This document shows positions 1 through 8,406 of a stretch of DNA of 64,000 nucleotides, one piece after another. Numbering within the stretch: position 1 is the stretch's first letter; each line of letters opens with the position of its first letter. The DNA comes from a bacterium (lineage in GTDB: Bacteria; Myxococcota_A; Bradymonadia; Bradymonadales; Bradymonadaceae): assembly GCA_030427705.1 (NCBI GenBank), contig JAUIBR010000012.1:62001-126000 (forward strand), written 5' to 3'. The position numbers and the translations under genes were made by a program. The notes beneath the pieces were generated by a model. The model searched no databases. It was given only the letters and a program-made list of their open reading frames with translations, and had not been told where the DNA came from.

Positions 1-1566
1 CTGTGCCTTTCAATGACCCTTGCTGCTTGCGGAGGGAGTGACGATTCCGCCGAAATCAACGGCAACAACTCCAACAACGAAAACAACTTCTACAGCGCTG
101 AAAACAACTACAACAACGCGAACAACGTCAACAACGTCAACAACCTCAATAACGCGAACAATGTGTTCGATGGCGATATCGATGGTGTTGATGAAAACTA
201 CCAAGATGGCGAGAACTACGGCGAGCTCATTGAAAACGACTTCATCATGACCGCCGATGAAGCCACCTCAACCTTCAGCATCGACGTCGACAACGCGTCA
301 TATACACTGATGCGCCGCGACATTAACAACGGCAAGCTTCCGGTTGCGGACGGCGTCCGGGTCGAGGAATACATCAACTTCTTCGACTACGATTATGCAC
401 CGCCAATCCAAGACCAGCCCTTCAGCATCAACCTTGAAGTGGCGCCCTCGAAGTTCGGCCAGGACCTTCACCTTCTGCGAGTCGGCCTGAAAGGCAAAGA
501 CGTTCCGCTCATCGACATGAAAGCGACGAACCTTGTGTTCCTTGTCGACGTCTCCGGCTCCATGCAGAGCTCCGCCAAACTTCCCCTGGTTAAGGAGTCC
601 ATCAAGGAAGCCATCTCAACACTGCGCCCTGATGACCGTGTAGCGATCGTCACGTACGCAGGCGCCGACCGCGTCGCACTGCAAAGCACACCAGTGTCCA
701 ACAGCTCCGCAATCATCAACGCGGTCGACAACCTGACGTCCGCTGGTGGAACGAACGCGGACGCCGGCATCGTGCGGGCCTACGACATCGCCGAGCAAAA
801 CTTCATCGACGGCGGAAACAACCGCGTGATGATTATGACTGATGGCGACTTCAACGTCGGACGCACCGGCCAGGCGCTGGTCGACCTCATCATCGAGAAC
901 CGCGAGAAAGAGATCAGTCTCACGTGCCTGGGCTACGGACTGGGCAACTACAACGACCACATCATGGAATCGTTGGCGCGTGACGGAAACGGCAACTACT
1001 TCTACATCGATTCGATCGAAGAGGCGCAGCGCATCTTCGGCGAGAACCTGCCAAGCACGCTCGAGGTCATTGCGGCCGATGTGAAGATCCAGATCGAATT
1101 CCAGTCTGACACCGTCGTTCGCTACCGCCTGGTTGGCTACGAAAACCGCCTTCTAAACAACGAAGACTTCGAAGACGACACCAAAGATGCTGGCGAAATC
1201 GGGCCTAGCCACACGGTCACTGCGCTCTACGAAATCGAAGTAGACGAACAATCGATGTCAGAAACCGGCATGCTTGCCGAGGTCCGAATTCGACACAAGT
1301 CGCAGTACGGCGAAGCCAGCAGCGAATACACCCAGGGCATCAAACTAACGCAGGTCCACCCGACGTTCGAAGATGCGTCGGGCGACTTCCAATTCGCGGC
1401 AGCCGTCGCTGAATTCGCCGAGATTCTGCGTAGCTCAAAGCACACAGATGGCATGGGCATCAGTGACGTGCAGGCAATCGCCACCGCAAACTCCAGCAGC
1501 GACCAGCCAAAGCGCATGGAGTTTCTGGGTCTGCTCGATGCCGCAATCAACTTGCTGAGCAACTAG
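1..1566 (+). CDS. VWA-domain lipoprotein of the YfbK type (5' end outside window)
   Basis: Surface or periplasmic lipoprotein with a von Willebrand factor A domain of the YfbK family. The frame is open to the window edge. The first ATG (13) would leave only MTLAAC before the lipobox Cys, too short for a signal peptide, so the true start lies upstream of base 1. After the Cys comes an Asn-rich linker (about residues 15-55), then the YfbK N-terminal domain (STFSIDVDNASYT), a VWA domain with an intact MIDAS motif (DVSGSMQ) and the MTDGDFN strand, and a C-terminal domain typical of the family (former DUF3520). VWA domains bind metal and protein ligands; the partner is unknown. The stop is followed by a GC-rich structured intergenic stretch. 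Confidence 0.9.
   Translation: MCLSMTLAACGGSDDSAEINGNNSNNENNFYSAENNYNNANNVNNVNNLNNANNVFDGDIDGVDENYQDGENYGELIENDFIMTADEATSTFSIDVDNASYTLMRRDINNGKLPVADGVRVEEYINFFDYDYAPPIQDQPFSINLEVAPSKFGQDLHLLRVGLKGKDVPLIDMKATNLVFLVDVSGSMQSSAKLPLVKESIKEAISTLRPDDRVAIVTYAGADRVALQSTPVSNSSAIINAVDNLTSAGGTNADAGIVRAYDIAEQNFIDGGNNRVMIMTDGDFNVGRTGQALVDLIIENREKEISLTCLGYGLGNYNDHIMESLARDGNGNYFYIDSIEEAQRIFGENLPSTLEVIAADVKIQIEFQSDTVVRYRLVGYENRLLNNEDFEDDTKDAGEIGPSHTVTALYEIEVDEQSMSETGMLAEVRIRHKSQYGEASSEYTQGIKLTQVHPTFEDASGDFQFAAAVAEFAEILRSSKHTDGMGISDVQAIATANSSSDQPKRMEFLGLLDAAINLLSN
61..165 (+). repeat. Asn-codon 9-bp degenerate minisatellite in lipoprotein linker
   Basis: Degenerate tandem units of the form AACAACGTC/AACAACTCC encode NNxNN units directly after the lipobox. 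The 9-bp period keeps frame, so copy-number change would lengthen or shorten the stalk without a frameshift. The same design recurs in four other lipoproteins here. Confidence 0.8.
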
Positions 1567-1593
1567 TTTCCGGTCGGGGGAACGTGGCCGTGG

Positions 1594-1626
1594 CCCGGTG
1601 CGATTCGCACCGGGTCGCGCGACCCG
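1594..1626 (+). other. two overlapping, mutually exclusive hairpins
   Basis: A 9-bp stem (CCCGGTGCG/CGCACCGGG, 1594-1614) shares its 3' arm with a perfect 16-bp palindrome CGGGTCGCGCGACCCG at 1611-1626. Only one of the two can form at a time. The stretch is much richer in GC than the flanking genes. Function is unknown; it may be part of a small RNA that ends at the terminator at 1661-1697. Confidence 0.5.
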
Positions 1627-1660
1627 ACACAAACGCTTTTCCGAGGCGGGGGGAGCCCGG

Positions 1661-1697
1661 GGGTCACCAGTGCAAGCTGGTGGCCCTCACTTTTTCT
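1661..1697 (+). terminator. Rho-independent terminator-like hairpin
   Basis: A 10-bp stem (GGGTCACCAG at 1661-1670 pairs with CTGGTGGCCC at 1677-1686, one G-T pair) with a 6-nt loop is followed, after four bases, by TTTTTCTT. It could end the VWA-gene transcript or a short independent RNA starting near 1590. Confidence 0.55.
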
Positions 1698-1739
1698 TGT
1701 TGGCTTGCATCCACCCGCCCGCCAACGCAAAATCAACAC

Positions 1740-2882
1740 ATGCAAACCATCAAAATTCTATCGCTTGCCCTCTTTCTCGTTGGCTGCACGGCCGCCGAAA
1801 ACACGCCGGACCCCGCAGATATGGGCTCGGATTCCACGCCAGATAGTGACATGGCCGAGGCCAACGTACCATTGACGTGGGATGTCGATGCGCCCGGCCC
1901 CTACAACGTTGGCTACCAACAGGTGCAGGCGACCTACTCGCCAAAGGGCGAAGACCGAACCATCGATATCTCTATCTGGTACCCAACCGAGGACACCAAT
2001 GGCGAGAATCCGCGATACCTGGGGCTGTTCCGCGACCCCGTCGCGATGATGGGAACTGAGCTTGCTCCATCTCCATATGCCGACGGCAAGTACCCCATCA
2101 TGGTCTACTCACATGGCGATCGGGGATTCTCGGGAACGGCGTCGCGCATGATGCACTATTTCGTCAGCCACGGTTGGGTCGTGGCGGCCCCAGACCACCT
2201 CTTGAACACCGCAACCGACACACCAGACCCGCGGCCGAAGTCTTTACGATACCTGCGGACCTTGGATTTGACGGCGACGCTGGACCGCCTGGCTGAACTC
2301 AACGCAGACGGGGAGTTTGCCGACACACTCGACACATCACGCGTGATTATGTCTGGCCACAGTTTTGGGTCGTATACGGTATGGCCGACGGCCGGAGCCA
2401 CGTTCGACACCGATGGCGTGGCCGAGCAATGCGACCTCGACACTGCGATGCCTACCTGCGACGACGAGGATATTGAGTACTTCACGGACGGTGTTCGCGA
2501 AGACCGTGTCATTGCCGCTTACGCGATGGCCGGGCCATACAATCCAAGCTGGTTTGGCGAGACAGGATTTGAGTCCGTCCAGATTCCAATCTTCTCGATC
2601 ACTGGAAGCGAGGACCAACGCGGACAAGCCGAGGAATGGGCCCGAATGCAGAACAGCGAGCTCGAGTTCACCTGGGTCGACGTTGAAGATGCCTGCCATG
2701 AAGCGTTCGCGCTTGGCAGCTGCTCAAACATCACCAACGACGACGCCGACGCGATTGTCCACACCTACGGGTTGGCGTATGCGCGCTATCATCTTTTGGG
2801 TGATTCATCGGTGGTGGACGTGTTGTCTGGCGAGCGCGAACTCGATACACGCGCGACCCTGCAAACCACCGCCGAATACTAG
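1740..2882 (+). CDS. alpha/beta-hydrolase lipoprotein (PAF-acetylhydrolase/dienelactone hydrolase-like)
   Basis: Exported esterase or lipase-like enzyme of 380 residues. The ATG at 1740 gives a clean lipoprotein signal (MQTIKILSLALFLVGC); a longer in-frame start at 1584 would run through the hairpins and terminator and is rejected. An Asp/Met-rich linker follows the Cys. The core shows YPIMVYSHG (oxyanion region), a nucleophile elbow GHSFGS and a late His (DACHEAF) that can complete a Ser-His-Asp triad. The layout resembles platelet-activating-factor acetylhydrolase and dienelactone hydrolase families. Substrate cannot be told from sequence. Confidence 0.82.
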   Translation: MQTIKILSLALFLVGCTAAENTPDPADMGSDSTPDSDMAEANVPLTWDVDAPGPYNVGYQQVQATYSPKGEDRTIDISIWYPTEDTNGENPRYLGLFRDPVAMMGTELAPSPYADGKYPIMVYSHGDRGFSGTASRMMHYFVSHGWVVAAPDHLLNTATDTPDPRPKSLRYLRTLDLTATLDRLAELNADGEFADTLDTSRVIMSGHSFGSYTVWPTAGATFDTDGVAEQCDLDTAMPTCDDEDIEYFTDGVREDRVIAAYAMAGPYNPSWFGETGFESVQIPIFSITGSEDQRGQAEEWARMQNSELEFTWVDVEDACHEAFALGSCSNITNDDADAIVHTYGLAYARYHLLGDSSVVDVLSGERELDTRATLQTTAEY

Positions 2883-2925
2883 TCTGCGCTTGCCAACCAA
2901 GGCCAAGTATGGCGAAGTCTGAGCC

Positions 2926-3303
2926 ATGTTAGATATTGCTATCGACAAACTGGGTTTCATCATCGAGCTTTTGCGCGAGTACGAAGCGTTGGTTCCACCA
3001 TCGGAACTAAACGAAGGCTCTGCGCTTGAGGACACCCTCGATAACCCTGTTGAAGAGGAAATCTCAGACGCGATTTCCTACCTCAATGACGATGAGAAGG
3101 CGGAGTTGATTGCATTGATTTGGCTGGGACGCGGCGACTTCACGGACGCGGAATGGACCGAAGCGCGCAACCAAGCTGAAGATGAACTCACAGGCCATGA
3201 GACCGCGGGCTACGTGATGGGAACCCCGCTGGCTAGCGAATTCATCGAAGAAGCGTTGAGCCTTCTTGGCTACTCAATAGAAGACGTTGAAGACTCGTTC
3301 TGA
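2926..3303 (+). CDS. DUF3775 domain protein
   Basis: Small acidic cytosolic protein of 125 residues. The stretch LNDDEKAELIALIWLGRGDF is characteristic of the DUF3775 family, whose function is unknown. No signal peptide or membrane segment. Its last 34 bp are antisense to the end of the lipoprotein gene on the other strand, an unusually long convergent overlap. Confidence 0.75.
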   Translation: MLDIAIDKLGFIIELLREYEALVPPSELNEGSALEDTLDNPVEEEISDAISYLNDDEKAELIALIWLGRGDFTDAEWTEARNQAEDELTGHETAGYVMGTPLASEFIEEALSLLGYSIEDVEDSF

Positions 3304-4190
3304 GCTTCAATTGGAAAGAAGAAGACTGACGAAGCTTCAATCTCGAACGTCGCACTCAAATCCTGACACACACCGGCATCATTGGGGTTCAAGTCTGCGG
3401 AGTTTTTCATAACCGTCGCCGCGACATCCAGAACCTCTGAACTCGCGCCAATCTCGGAGATTTGCTCAACAATCTCTTCGACGACGACGCCGCCCGAGAT
3501 AATGCCGCGGACAAGGCCGTCTTCCACTTTCTCGACGCGGATGTATGCGTTTCTAATGGTCAAAACGAGGTCGAAGGCATCCACGGTCAGCGGAAGATTT
3601 AGGTCGATCGGCCCCGCCAGGAGCGCCCCGTCCGTAATCGTGGCCTCCGCGACATAGGCCGACGGCGCGTCGAGGTCGCGGTCGAGCGTCTGGCCGATTT
3701 CCAGGAAGCCGTCCGCGCCCACAAGTGGTGAGCCAGTCGCGCGCGCGACCGTAACCTCTACACATGGGTCAGAATCCCAACTTTCGTTGCGTTGCGTTTC
3801 TATGGTGAGCAGCACATTGCCAGAATTGATGGTCCGCTGGATGAGAGCGTCAACGGACTCGCCGCCCCCCGTCACCGCATCGAGGGCGGGCACAAGAAGC
3901 GCAAACTGATTGTCGATCCCTTCGTTTCCGTCGGGGTCAACGAAGTCAATCTGATTGCAGCTCAAATCATCGGAGCGGTCTGAAACACGCCCATCCAAAT
4001 CAAGGCCCTGGCTCACGCCCGCGTTGGCCCCAGTAAAGACGAGCTTTCGCACGACGTACGCCTCGGGCGTTTTGTCCAAGACTCCACACTCGTTTTCGTC
4101 GAGTTCATCGCCTCGGGACGTCGTAGACTCCGGCTCATCCGAGCCACACCCCAGCATGGCGACCATTAGCAAAGGTAGTAAGCGTCTCAT
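3270..4190 (-). CDS. hypothetical lipoprotein, last gene of the DUF1592-DUF1552 operon
   Basis: 306-residue lipoprotein (MRRLLPLLMVAMLGC). No recognised domain; it has paired Cys residues in the mature part (ENECGV, LSCNQ, DPCVE, GVCQD) that could form disulfides. The start codon overlaps the stop of the DUF1552 gene by 4 bp, so it is probably translationally coupled. A related layout (Cys-rich lipoprotein, long acidic regions, similar length) is seen in the lipoprotein at 9222-10082, but I cannot show homology by eye. The 3' end overlaps the DUF3775 gene. Confidence 0.8.
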   Translation of the reverse strand: MRRLLPLLMVAMLGCGSDEPESTTSRGDELDENECGVLDKTPEAYVVRKLVFTGANAGVSQGLDLDGRVSDRSDDLSCNQIDFVDPDGNEGIDNQFALLVPALDAVTGGGESVDALIQRTINSGNVLLTIETQRNESWDSDPCVEVTVARATGSPLVGADGFLEIGQTLDRDLDAPSAYVAEATITDGALLAGPIDLNLPLTVDAFDLVLTIRNAYIRVEKVEDGLVRGIISGGVVVEEIVEQISEIGASSEVLDVAATVMKNSADLNPNDAGVCQDLSATFEIEASSVFFFPIEAQNESSTSSIE

Positions 4191-5503
4191 GACTCCAACG
4201 CTCCGATGCTCTCGGTCGCACGCCCCATATCGACGCCAAATCCTTCAGCGTTGATGCCCAAAGCACGCATCAGCGTCAGCACAACACGTGCGGAGTTTTC
4301 AGCGGATGTTGACCGGTAGTGCACCCCTTGCTTGATGGCCCCACCTGCCGTGCCCGACAGGATGATGGGAAACTCATCCAAATTGTGTGTACGGCCATAG
4401 GACACGTCAGAAGTCGCTAACACGATGCAGTTGTCCAACAACGTGCCGTCACCTTCCGGAACGGCGCTGAGCGACTCCACCATGTACGCAAACTCAGTCA
4501 TAATCTGCAGAACGATGGCGTTAACCTGCGGCTGGTCACCTGGTTCGTCGTGCGTGAGTTGGTGGTGTCCCGCGGTTGCCCCCTCGAACAAGAGGTTGTT
4601 CACCGGATAGGTGAAGTAATTCGAGAACACGCGGCTCTGATCGCATGCCAGGGCCATCGCCATGATGTCACACATCGCTCGGTTTTTGGCCGTGAGTTGA
4701 GCACGTCCATCGATGTCAGGATAAGCCAATTCGGGCGCGTCTGGTCGAGCACAGGCCGCACGGTTGGGTGGGTCTTCTTCGAGTCGTGCGAGTCGTGTTT
4801 CGAGCTCACGAATACCGTCAAAATGCTGTTCAAGTCGGATGCGGTCGTTTGCGCTGACTTTCGATTGCAGCCTTCGCGAGTCTTCCATCACGGCGTCCAG
4901 AACGCTTCGACGCAATGCAATCTTGGGGTCAACTTCAGTCGTTTCACCCGGCGCGCGGAATCCTGCGCCGAAAATGCGCTCGAAGAGAGCATACGGAGAA
5001 GACTCAGCGGGGTTCTGGCTGTTTGGACCGTTGAATGAACGCCCTCCCCCGGGTGCTGCGCCGTATTCAATGGAGCGGAACCGAGTATCGTTCCCAATCT
5101 CATTTGCGATGAGAACATCCAGCGTCGGCCCGCCAAACGTGCTGGACTCGCCGTTCATGATCAGCGGAGCACCAGCAAGAATGCCGCTAGCGCCTGACGT
5201 ATGCGGGATAAGATTCGGGACCTTGAGTTCGGTTCCACTGACAACGGTGAGTCGGTCTTGAACCGCAGCCAATGGCTGCATTTGTTCGCTCAGCTGCCAG
5301 GTATCGCCTTCGCCCGACGGAACCCATTTGTCTGGAAGCGTACCATTGCCCCAGAAGAACAGGCCGAATCGCGGCGCGAACCCTTCGCCCTGCGCCAATG
5401 CGGTGCCGTTTGTGTTCATGAACACCTCCAGCATCGGCAGTCCGATGGTCACGACGCCAGAGCCAAGCACACCTTTTAGAAGTGTTCGTCTATCGATCTT
5501 CAT
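4187..5503 (-). CDS. DUF1552 family protein with Tat-type signal
   Basis: 438 residues. The N-terminus carries a twin-arginine-like signal (RRTLLKG, then a hydrophobic stretch). It belongs to the DUF1552 family (APRFGLFFWGNG; LPDKWVP; CDIMAMALACDQ; ATSDVSYG near the C-terminus), which resembles DUF1501/alkaline phosphatase-like proteins common in Planctomycetes and Myxococcota. DUF1552 genes are nearly always paired with a DUF1592/1588/1585 cytochrome-like gene, as here (4-bp overlap with the upstream gene). Function is unproven; export and pairing suggest a periplasmic complex. Confidence 0.9.
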   Translation of the reverse strand: MKIDRRTLLKGVLGSGVVTIGLPMLEVFMNTNGTALAQGEGFAPRFGLFFWGNGTLPDKWVPSGEGDTWQLSEQMQPLAAVQDRLTVVSGTELKVPNLIPHTSGASGILAGAPLIMNGESSTFGGPTLDVLIANEIGNDTRFRSIEYGAAPGGGRSFNGPNSQNPAESSPYALFERIFGAGFRAPGETTEVDPKIALRRSVLDAVMEDSRRLQSKVSANDRIRLEQHFDGIRELETRLARLEEDPPNRAACARPDAPELAYPDIDGRAQLTAKNRAMCDIMAMALACDQSRVFSNYFTYPVNNLLFEGATAGHHQLTHDEPGDQPQVNAIVLQIMTEFAYMVESLSAVPEGDGTLLDNCIVLATSDVSYGRTHNLDEFPIILSGTAGGAIKQGVHYRSTSAENSARVVLTLMRALGINAEGFGVDMGRATESIGALES

Positions 5504-7107
5504 TGCGTCACCTCCCCCATCGAATACGTCCGGAACCCTTCGCTCAATGCGACGGCGCGCATGAGATAGAGAAAGTCATACCCACTTAGTGCGAACTGGT
5601 CCGCCAGGGCCGTGACCAGGTCACGCTCTCCGTCTGCGGACTCACGACCGTTCGCGTAGTCAAACAGATTCACGGTCAAGCACGGTCCAAACGACGGGTG
5701 ATTCCTGACAACGCTTGCCAGCTCCACCGGATTTGAGAATCCGATGCCGTCGATTTCTCCACTGGCATCAATGGCAGTTCCGTCGTCCGTGCTTCTAAAT
5801 CGGCCAAGCCCGTCGAAATTCTCGAAGCCCAGTCCGATATGGTCCGTCAGGTTGTGGCATGAAGCACAGCCCGGGTCCTGTAAGTGCTCCTGAATGCGGT
5901 CTCGCAGCGTCGGGGCCTCCCCTGACGGCTCCGGAATCGACGTGTCGACACCCGCCGGAGGATTGGGAATCAATCGGCACAAGAGTTTCTGCTGAACGAA
6001 CATCCCGCGCAGCGTCGCAGATGTGGAAACGGGGTGCGACCACTCTGCCAGATAACTGACTTGCCCAAGCAATCCAACACGCGGTTGGTCCTCGGGATAT
6101 TCAGTCATGGCGAAGCCTTCTCGAGCCGGCGCCGGCATATTGTAGATGGCGGCGAGCTTGCGATTCACGAATGTTCGACGGGTCGTCATGATGTCGCGAA
6201 AATCGCCCTGCTCCTCAAACACCAGATATTCGATTCCCTTCAGTGTCTCTTCGCGAGCAGCCGGTCCGACTTCGTCGTTGATATGCGGGAAAATCTCAGT
6301 CGCTTTTGTAAGTTCATCGAGTTTATCGAGCTCGTAGAGGTCGATGAAGAAAGCGCGAACCCCGCGACGAGCCTTTTCATCAGCCAGCATGCGGTCTACC
6401 TGCGACTCCAACACGTCCGGTTTGGTAAGTTCAGCCGTCTCAGCGAGCGCGAGGAGCTCCGTATCGGGTGCCGAATTCCAAAGGAAGAAACTCAGTTTAG
6501 AAGCCAGCTCGAAGGCATTGAGTATCTCGCGGTCCGTCGCTCCTTCGGGGCGGAACAGAAAGCTGGGCGACTGCAAGATCGTGGCGATGATGTAGATGAC
6601 ACCCTGCTTAGGATCGTCAAGCGTTGTCGAGGCATTGCGCCCAATCCCGACCAGCGTGTTCATCTCGTCGGTCGTCAGCGGTCGCCGGTATGCCACACGC
6701 CCAAAGCTTTTTGTGAACTTCGAAAGACAGTCCGCAGAACCGAATGCCTGGCGACACCGAAGATAGCGGTCTTGGAAAGCGTCGTCCTCGACGGCTTGTT
6801 CGGCGATGGTGAACGCCGCTGCTTCGTACAGCTCGACCCCTCGCGGTGACACCGTCGTCTGGGAGGAACCTCGGACCAGCGAGCCCGCGCTTCTTGCATC
6901 CGGTTCCAGCCGTGCAGGCACGACAATATCCGGCGAAATCAGATCAGCGACGACATTGCGATACTGCGCATCCGTCAATCGACGAACGACGAATTCACCG
7001 GGCTCAACAGGCACATCATCGGCTCGCACCGATAACGGGATGTCTGCGCCGGTCTCCGTGCATCCGCCGAGTACCACGAATAGCAGGATTACTACGATTT
7101 TCCGCAT
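5500..7107 (-). CDS. DUF1592/DUF1588/DUF1585 (PSD-type) lipoprotein with haem-binding motif
   Basis: 535 residues, lipoprotein signal ending VLGGC. The order of family domains is visible: an N-terminal DUF1587-like part (RRLTDAQYRNVVADL), DUF1595 (FGRVAYRRPLTTDEM), DUF1592 (ILQSPSFLFRPE), DUF1588 (SATLRGMFVQQKLLC) and DUF1585 at the C-terminus. One CxxCH haem c motif (CASCHN) lies in the DUF1588 part. Such proteins are abundant in Planctomycetes and Myxococcota and are thought to be surface or periplasmic redox proteins. First gene of the three-gene minus-strand operon; divergent from ridA across about 130 bp. Confidence 0.9.
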   Translation of the reverse strand: MRKIVVILLFVVLGGCTETGADIPLSVRADDVPVEPGEFVVRRLTDAQYRNVVADLISPDIVVPARLEPDARSAGSLVRGSSQTTVSPRGVELYEAAAFTIAEQAVEDDAFQDRYLRCRQAFGSADCLSKFTKSFGRVAYRRPLTTDEMNTLVGIGRNASTTLDDPKQGVIYIIATILQSPSFLFRPEGATDREILNAFELASKLSFFLWNSAPDTELLALAETAELTKPDVLESQVDRMLADEKARRGVRAFFIDLYELDKLDELTKATEIFPHINDEVGPAAREETLKGIEYLVFEEQGDFRDIMTTRRTFVNRKLAAIYNMPAPAREGFAMTEYPEDQPRVGLLGQVSYLAEWSHPVSTSATLRGMFVQQKLLCRLIPNPPAGVDTSIPEPSGEAPTLRDRIQEHLQDPGCASCHNLTDHIGLGFENFDGLGRFRSTDDGTAIDASGEIDGIGFSNPVELASVVRNHPSFGPCLTVNLFDYANGRESADGERDLVTALADQFALSGYDFLYLMRAVALSEGFRTYSMGEVTQ

Positions 7108-7183
7108 AATTGCTTTTCCAACTTAGATTTGGCGCAGTCTACCGAAGTTGAAATCGGGGGTCGAGTGGATCGACGATGCGGTC

Positions 7184-7211
7184 TTGTCAGCGCGGAAAGT
7201 TTGCGTGATTA
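7184..7211 (+). promoter_or_regulatory. possible promoter of ridA-type gene
   Basis: TTGTCA at 7184-7189, 16-bp spacer, weak TGATTA at 7206-7211. The spacing fits sigma-70 but the -10 is poor, so this is tentative. Confidence 0.3.
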
Positions 7212-7238
7212 AGGAGCGAACTTTTGTCAGGAGAACCT

Positions 7239-7691
7239 ATGTCGATCGAAGAAAAGCTCGCGGAACTCGGAATCGAACTCCCGGACGCGCCTGCACCTGC
7301 TGCAGCGTATCAACCGTTTGCAAAGACCAATAACCTCATCCTGACGGCTGGTCAGATCGCTACCGATCGCGGCAAGTTTGTCGCTCAGGGAATCGTCGGT
7401 GACTCAGTGGATCTTGAGACCGCACAAGCCTGTGCCCGCCAGTGCGCAATCAATATTCTGGCGCAGATCAACGCTGCCAATGGCACCCTAGAAGGTGTTC
7501 GAATCGTCAAATTGAATGTGTTTGTGGCGAGCACCCCAGACTTCACTGACCAACACCTGGTGGCTAATGCCGCATCAAACTTCATGGCAGATGTGCTGGG
7601 CGAAAACGGCAAGCATGCGCGGAGCGCTGTCGGAGTGCCTTCCCTACCGCTCAATAGCCCGGTCGAAATCGAGGCGATTGCCGAGGTCTAG
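7239..7691 (+). CDS. RidA (YjgF/YER057c/UK114) family protein
   Basis: 150-residue cytosolic protein. RidA family members hydrolyse reactive enamine/imine intermediates from amino-acid breakdown and work as trimers. Family features seen are LILTAGQIA, the [11 protein letters not shown] segment carrying the substrate-binding Arg, and the terminal VEIEAIAEV. At 150 residues with an N-terminal extension it resembles the longer RidA subgroup rather than the roughly 130-residue archetype. ATG 7239 is chosen because AGGAGA sits 4 bp upstream; a TTG at 7224 is less likely. Its stop overlaps the msrA stop in a shared CTAG. Confidence 0.88.
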   Translation: MSIEEKLAELGIELPDAPAPAAAYQPFAKTNNLILTAGQIATDRGKFVAQGIVGDSVDLETAQACARQCAINILAQINAANGTLEGVRIVKLNVFVASTPDFTDQHLVANAASNFMADVLGENGKHARSAVGVPSLPLNSPVEIEAIAEV

Positions 7692-8338
7692 GCCTTCGCG
7701 ATGCCGATTGGACAACTGATACCGGTGCCACCAAGACCACAGTATCCGTTGGGATTCTTGGACAGGTATTGCTGGTGGTAGTCCTCGGCGAAGAAGAACT
7801 CCGTCGCCGGGATGATCTCGGTCGTAATCTCGCCATAGCCGGCGTCCTTCAGTTTCGCCTCGAACGCTACCTTCGAGGCGACGGCGGCCTCGTGCTGTTC
7901 ATCTGAGTACGTGTACACGCCCGAGCGATACTGCGTGCCCATGTCATTGCCCTGTCGCATTCCCTGCGTGGGGTCGTGGCTCTCCCAAAAGACTTTGAGC
8001 AGTGCGTCAAACGACGTCTTGGTCGGTTCGTACACGACGCGCACCACTTCGTTGTGCCCTGTTTGACCGCTGCAAACCTCGCGATACGTCGGATTGCGGG
8101 TGTATCCAGCGGCGTATCCAACTGCGGTTGAGACGACGCCATCAAGTGTCCAGAACTTTCGCTCAGCGCCCCAGAAACAACCCATGCCAAACATGGCAAA
8201 CTCAAGCCCTTCAAAGGCATCGTCTAATGGCGCATCCAATACGTGATGTTGGGCAGGGACGGGCATTCGGGTGTCACGACCCGGCAGCGCGTCTTCGGGA
8301 GATGGCATCTTCAGTTTGGATGATTTCATAAAGAACAT
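7688..8338 (-). CDS. msrA: peptide-methionine (S)-S-oxide reductase MsrA
   Basis: 216 residues. Repairs methionine-S-sulfoxide in proteins. The catalytic motif GCFWGAE, the family segment YAGGxT-like [13 protein letters not shown], and the [11 protein letters not shown] and SHDPTQ segments are all clear. The N-terminus has about 40 extra residues and no signal peptide, so it is cytosolic. Start ATG at 8338 is preceded by GGAG at a good distance. Convergent with the ridA-type gene, with stop codons interlocked over 4 bp. Confidence 0.95.
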   Translation of the reverse strand: MFFMKSSKLKMPSPEDALPGRDTRMPVPAQHHVLDAPLDDAFEGLEFAMFGMGCFWGAERKFWTLDGVVSTAVGYAAGYTRNPTYREVCSGQTGHNEVVRVVYEPTKTSFDALLKVFWESHDPTQGMRQGNDMGTQYRSGVYTYSDEQHEAAVASKVAFEAKLKDAGYGEITTEIIPATEFFFAEDYHQQYLSKNPNGYCGLGGTGISCPIGIAKA

Positions 8339-8390
8339 CGGCGTCTCCGCGGTTTAGTCGCTACTCCAACACATGATGTTCGCGCGGTAT

Positions 8391-8405
8391 TCTGGTTTCA
8401 ACCAG
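8391..8405. other. short perfect inverted repeat after the outer membrane protein gene
   Basis: TCTGGTT-TC-AACCAGA lies directly after the TAA of the minus-strand gene at 8407. There is no T-run, so it may be a 3'-end stabilising hairpin rather than a terminator, or an operator for msrA, whose start lies about 55 bp away. Confidence 0.35.
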
Positions 8406-8406
8406 A

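Noticed and set aside
1584-1739. N-terminal extension of the alpha/beta hydrolase to 1584
   Set aside because: It would encode the hairpins and terminator and mask the lipoprotein signal peptide at 1740.
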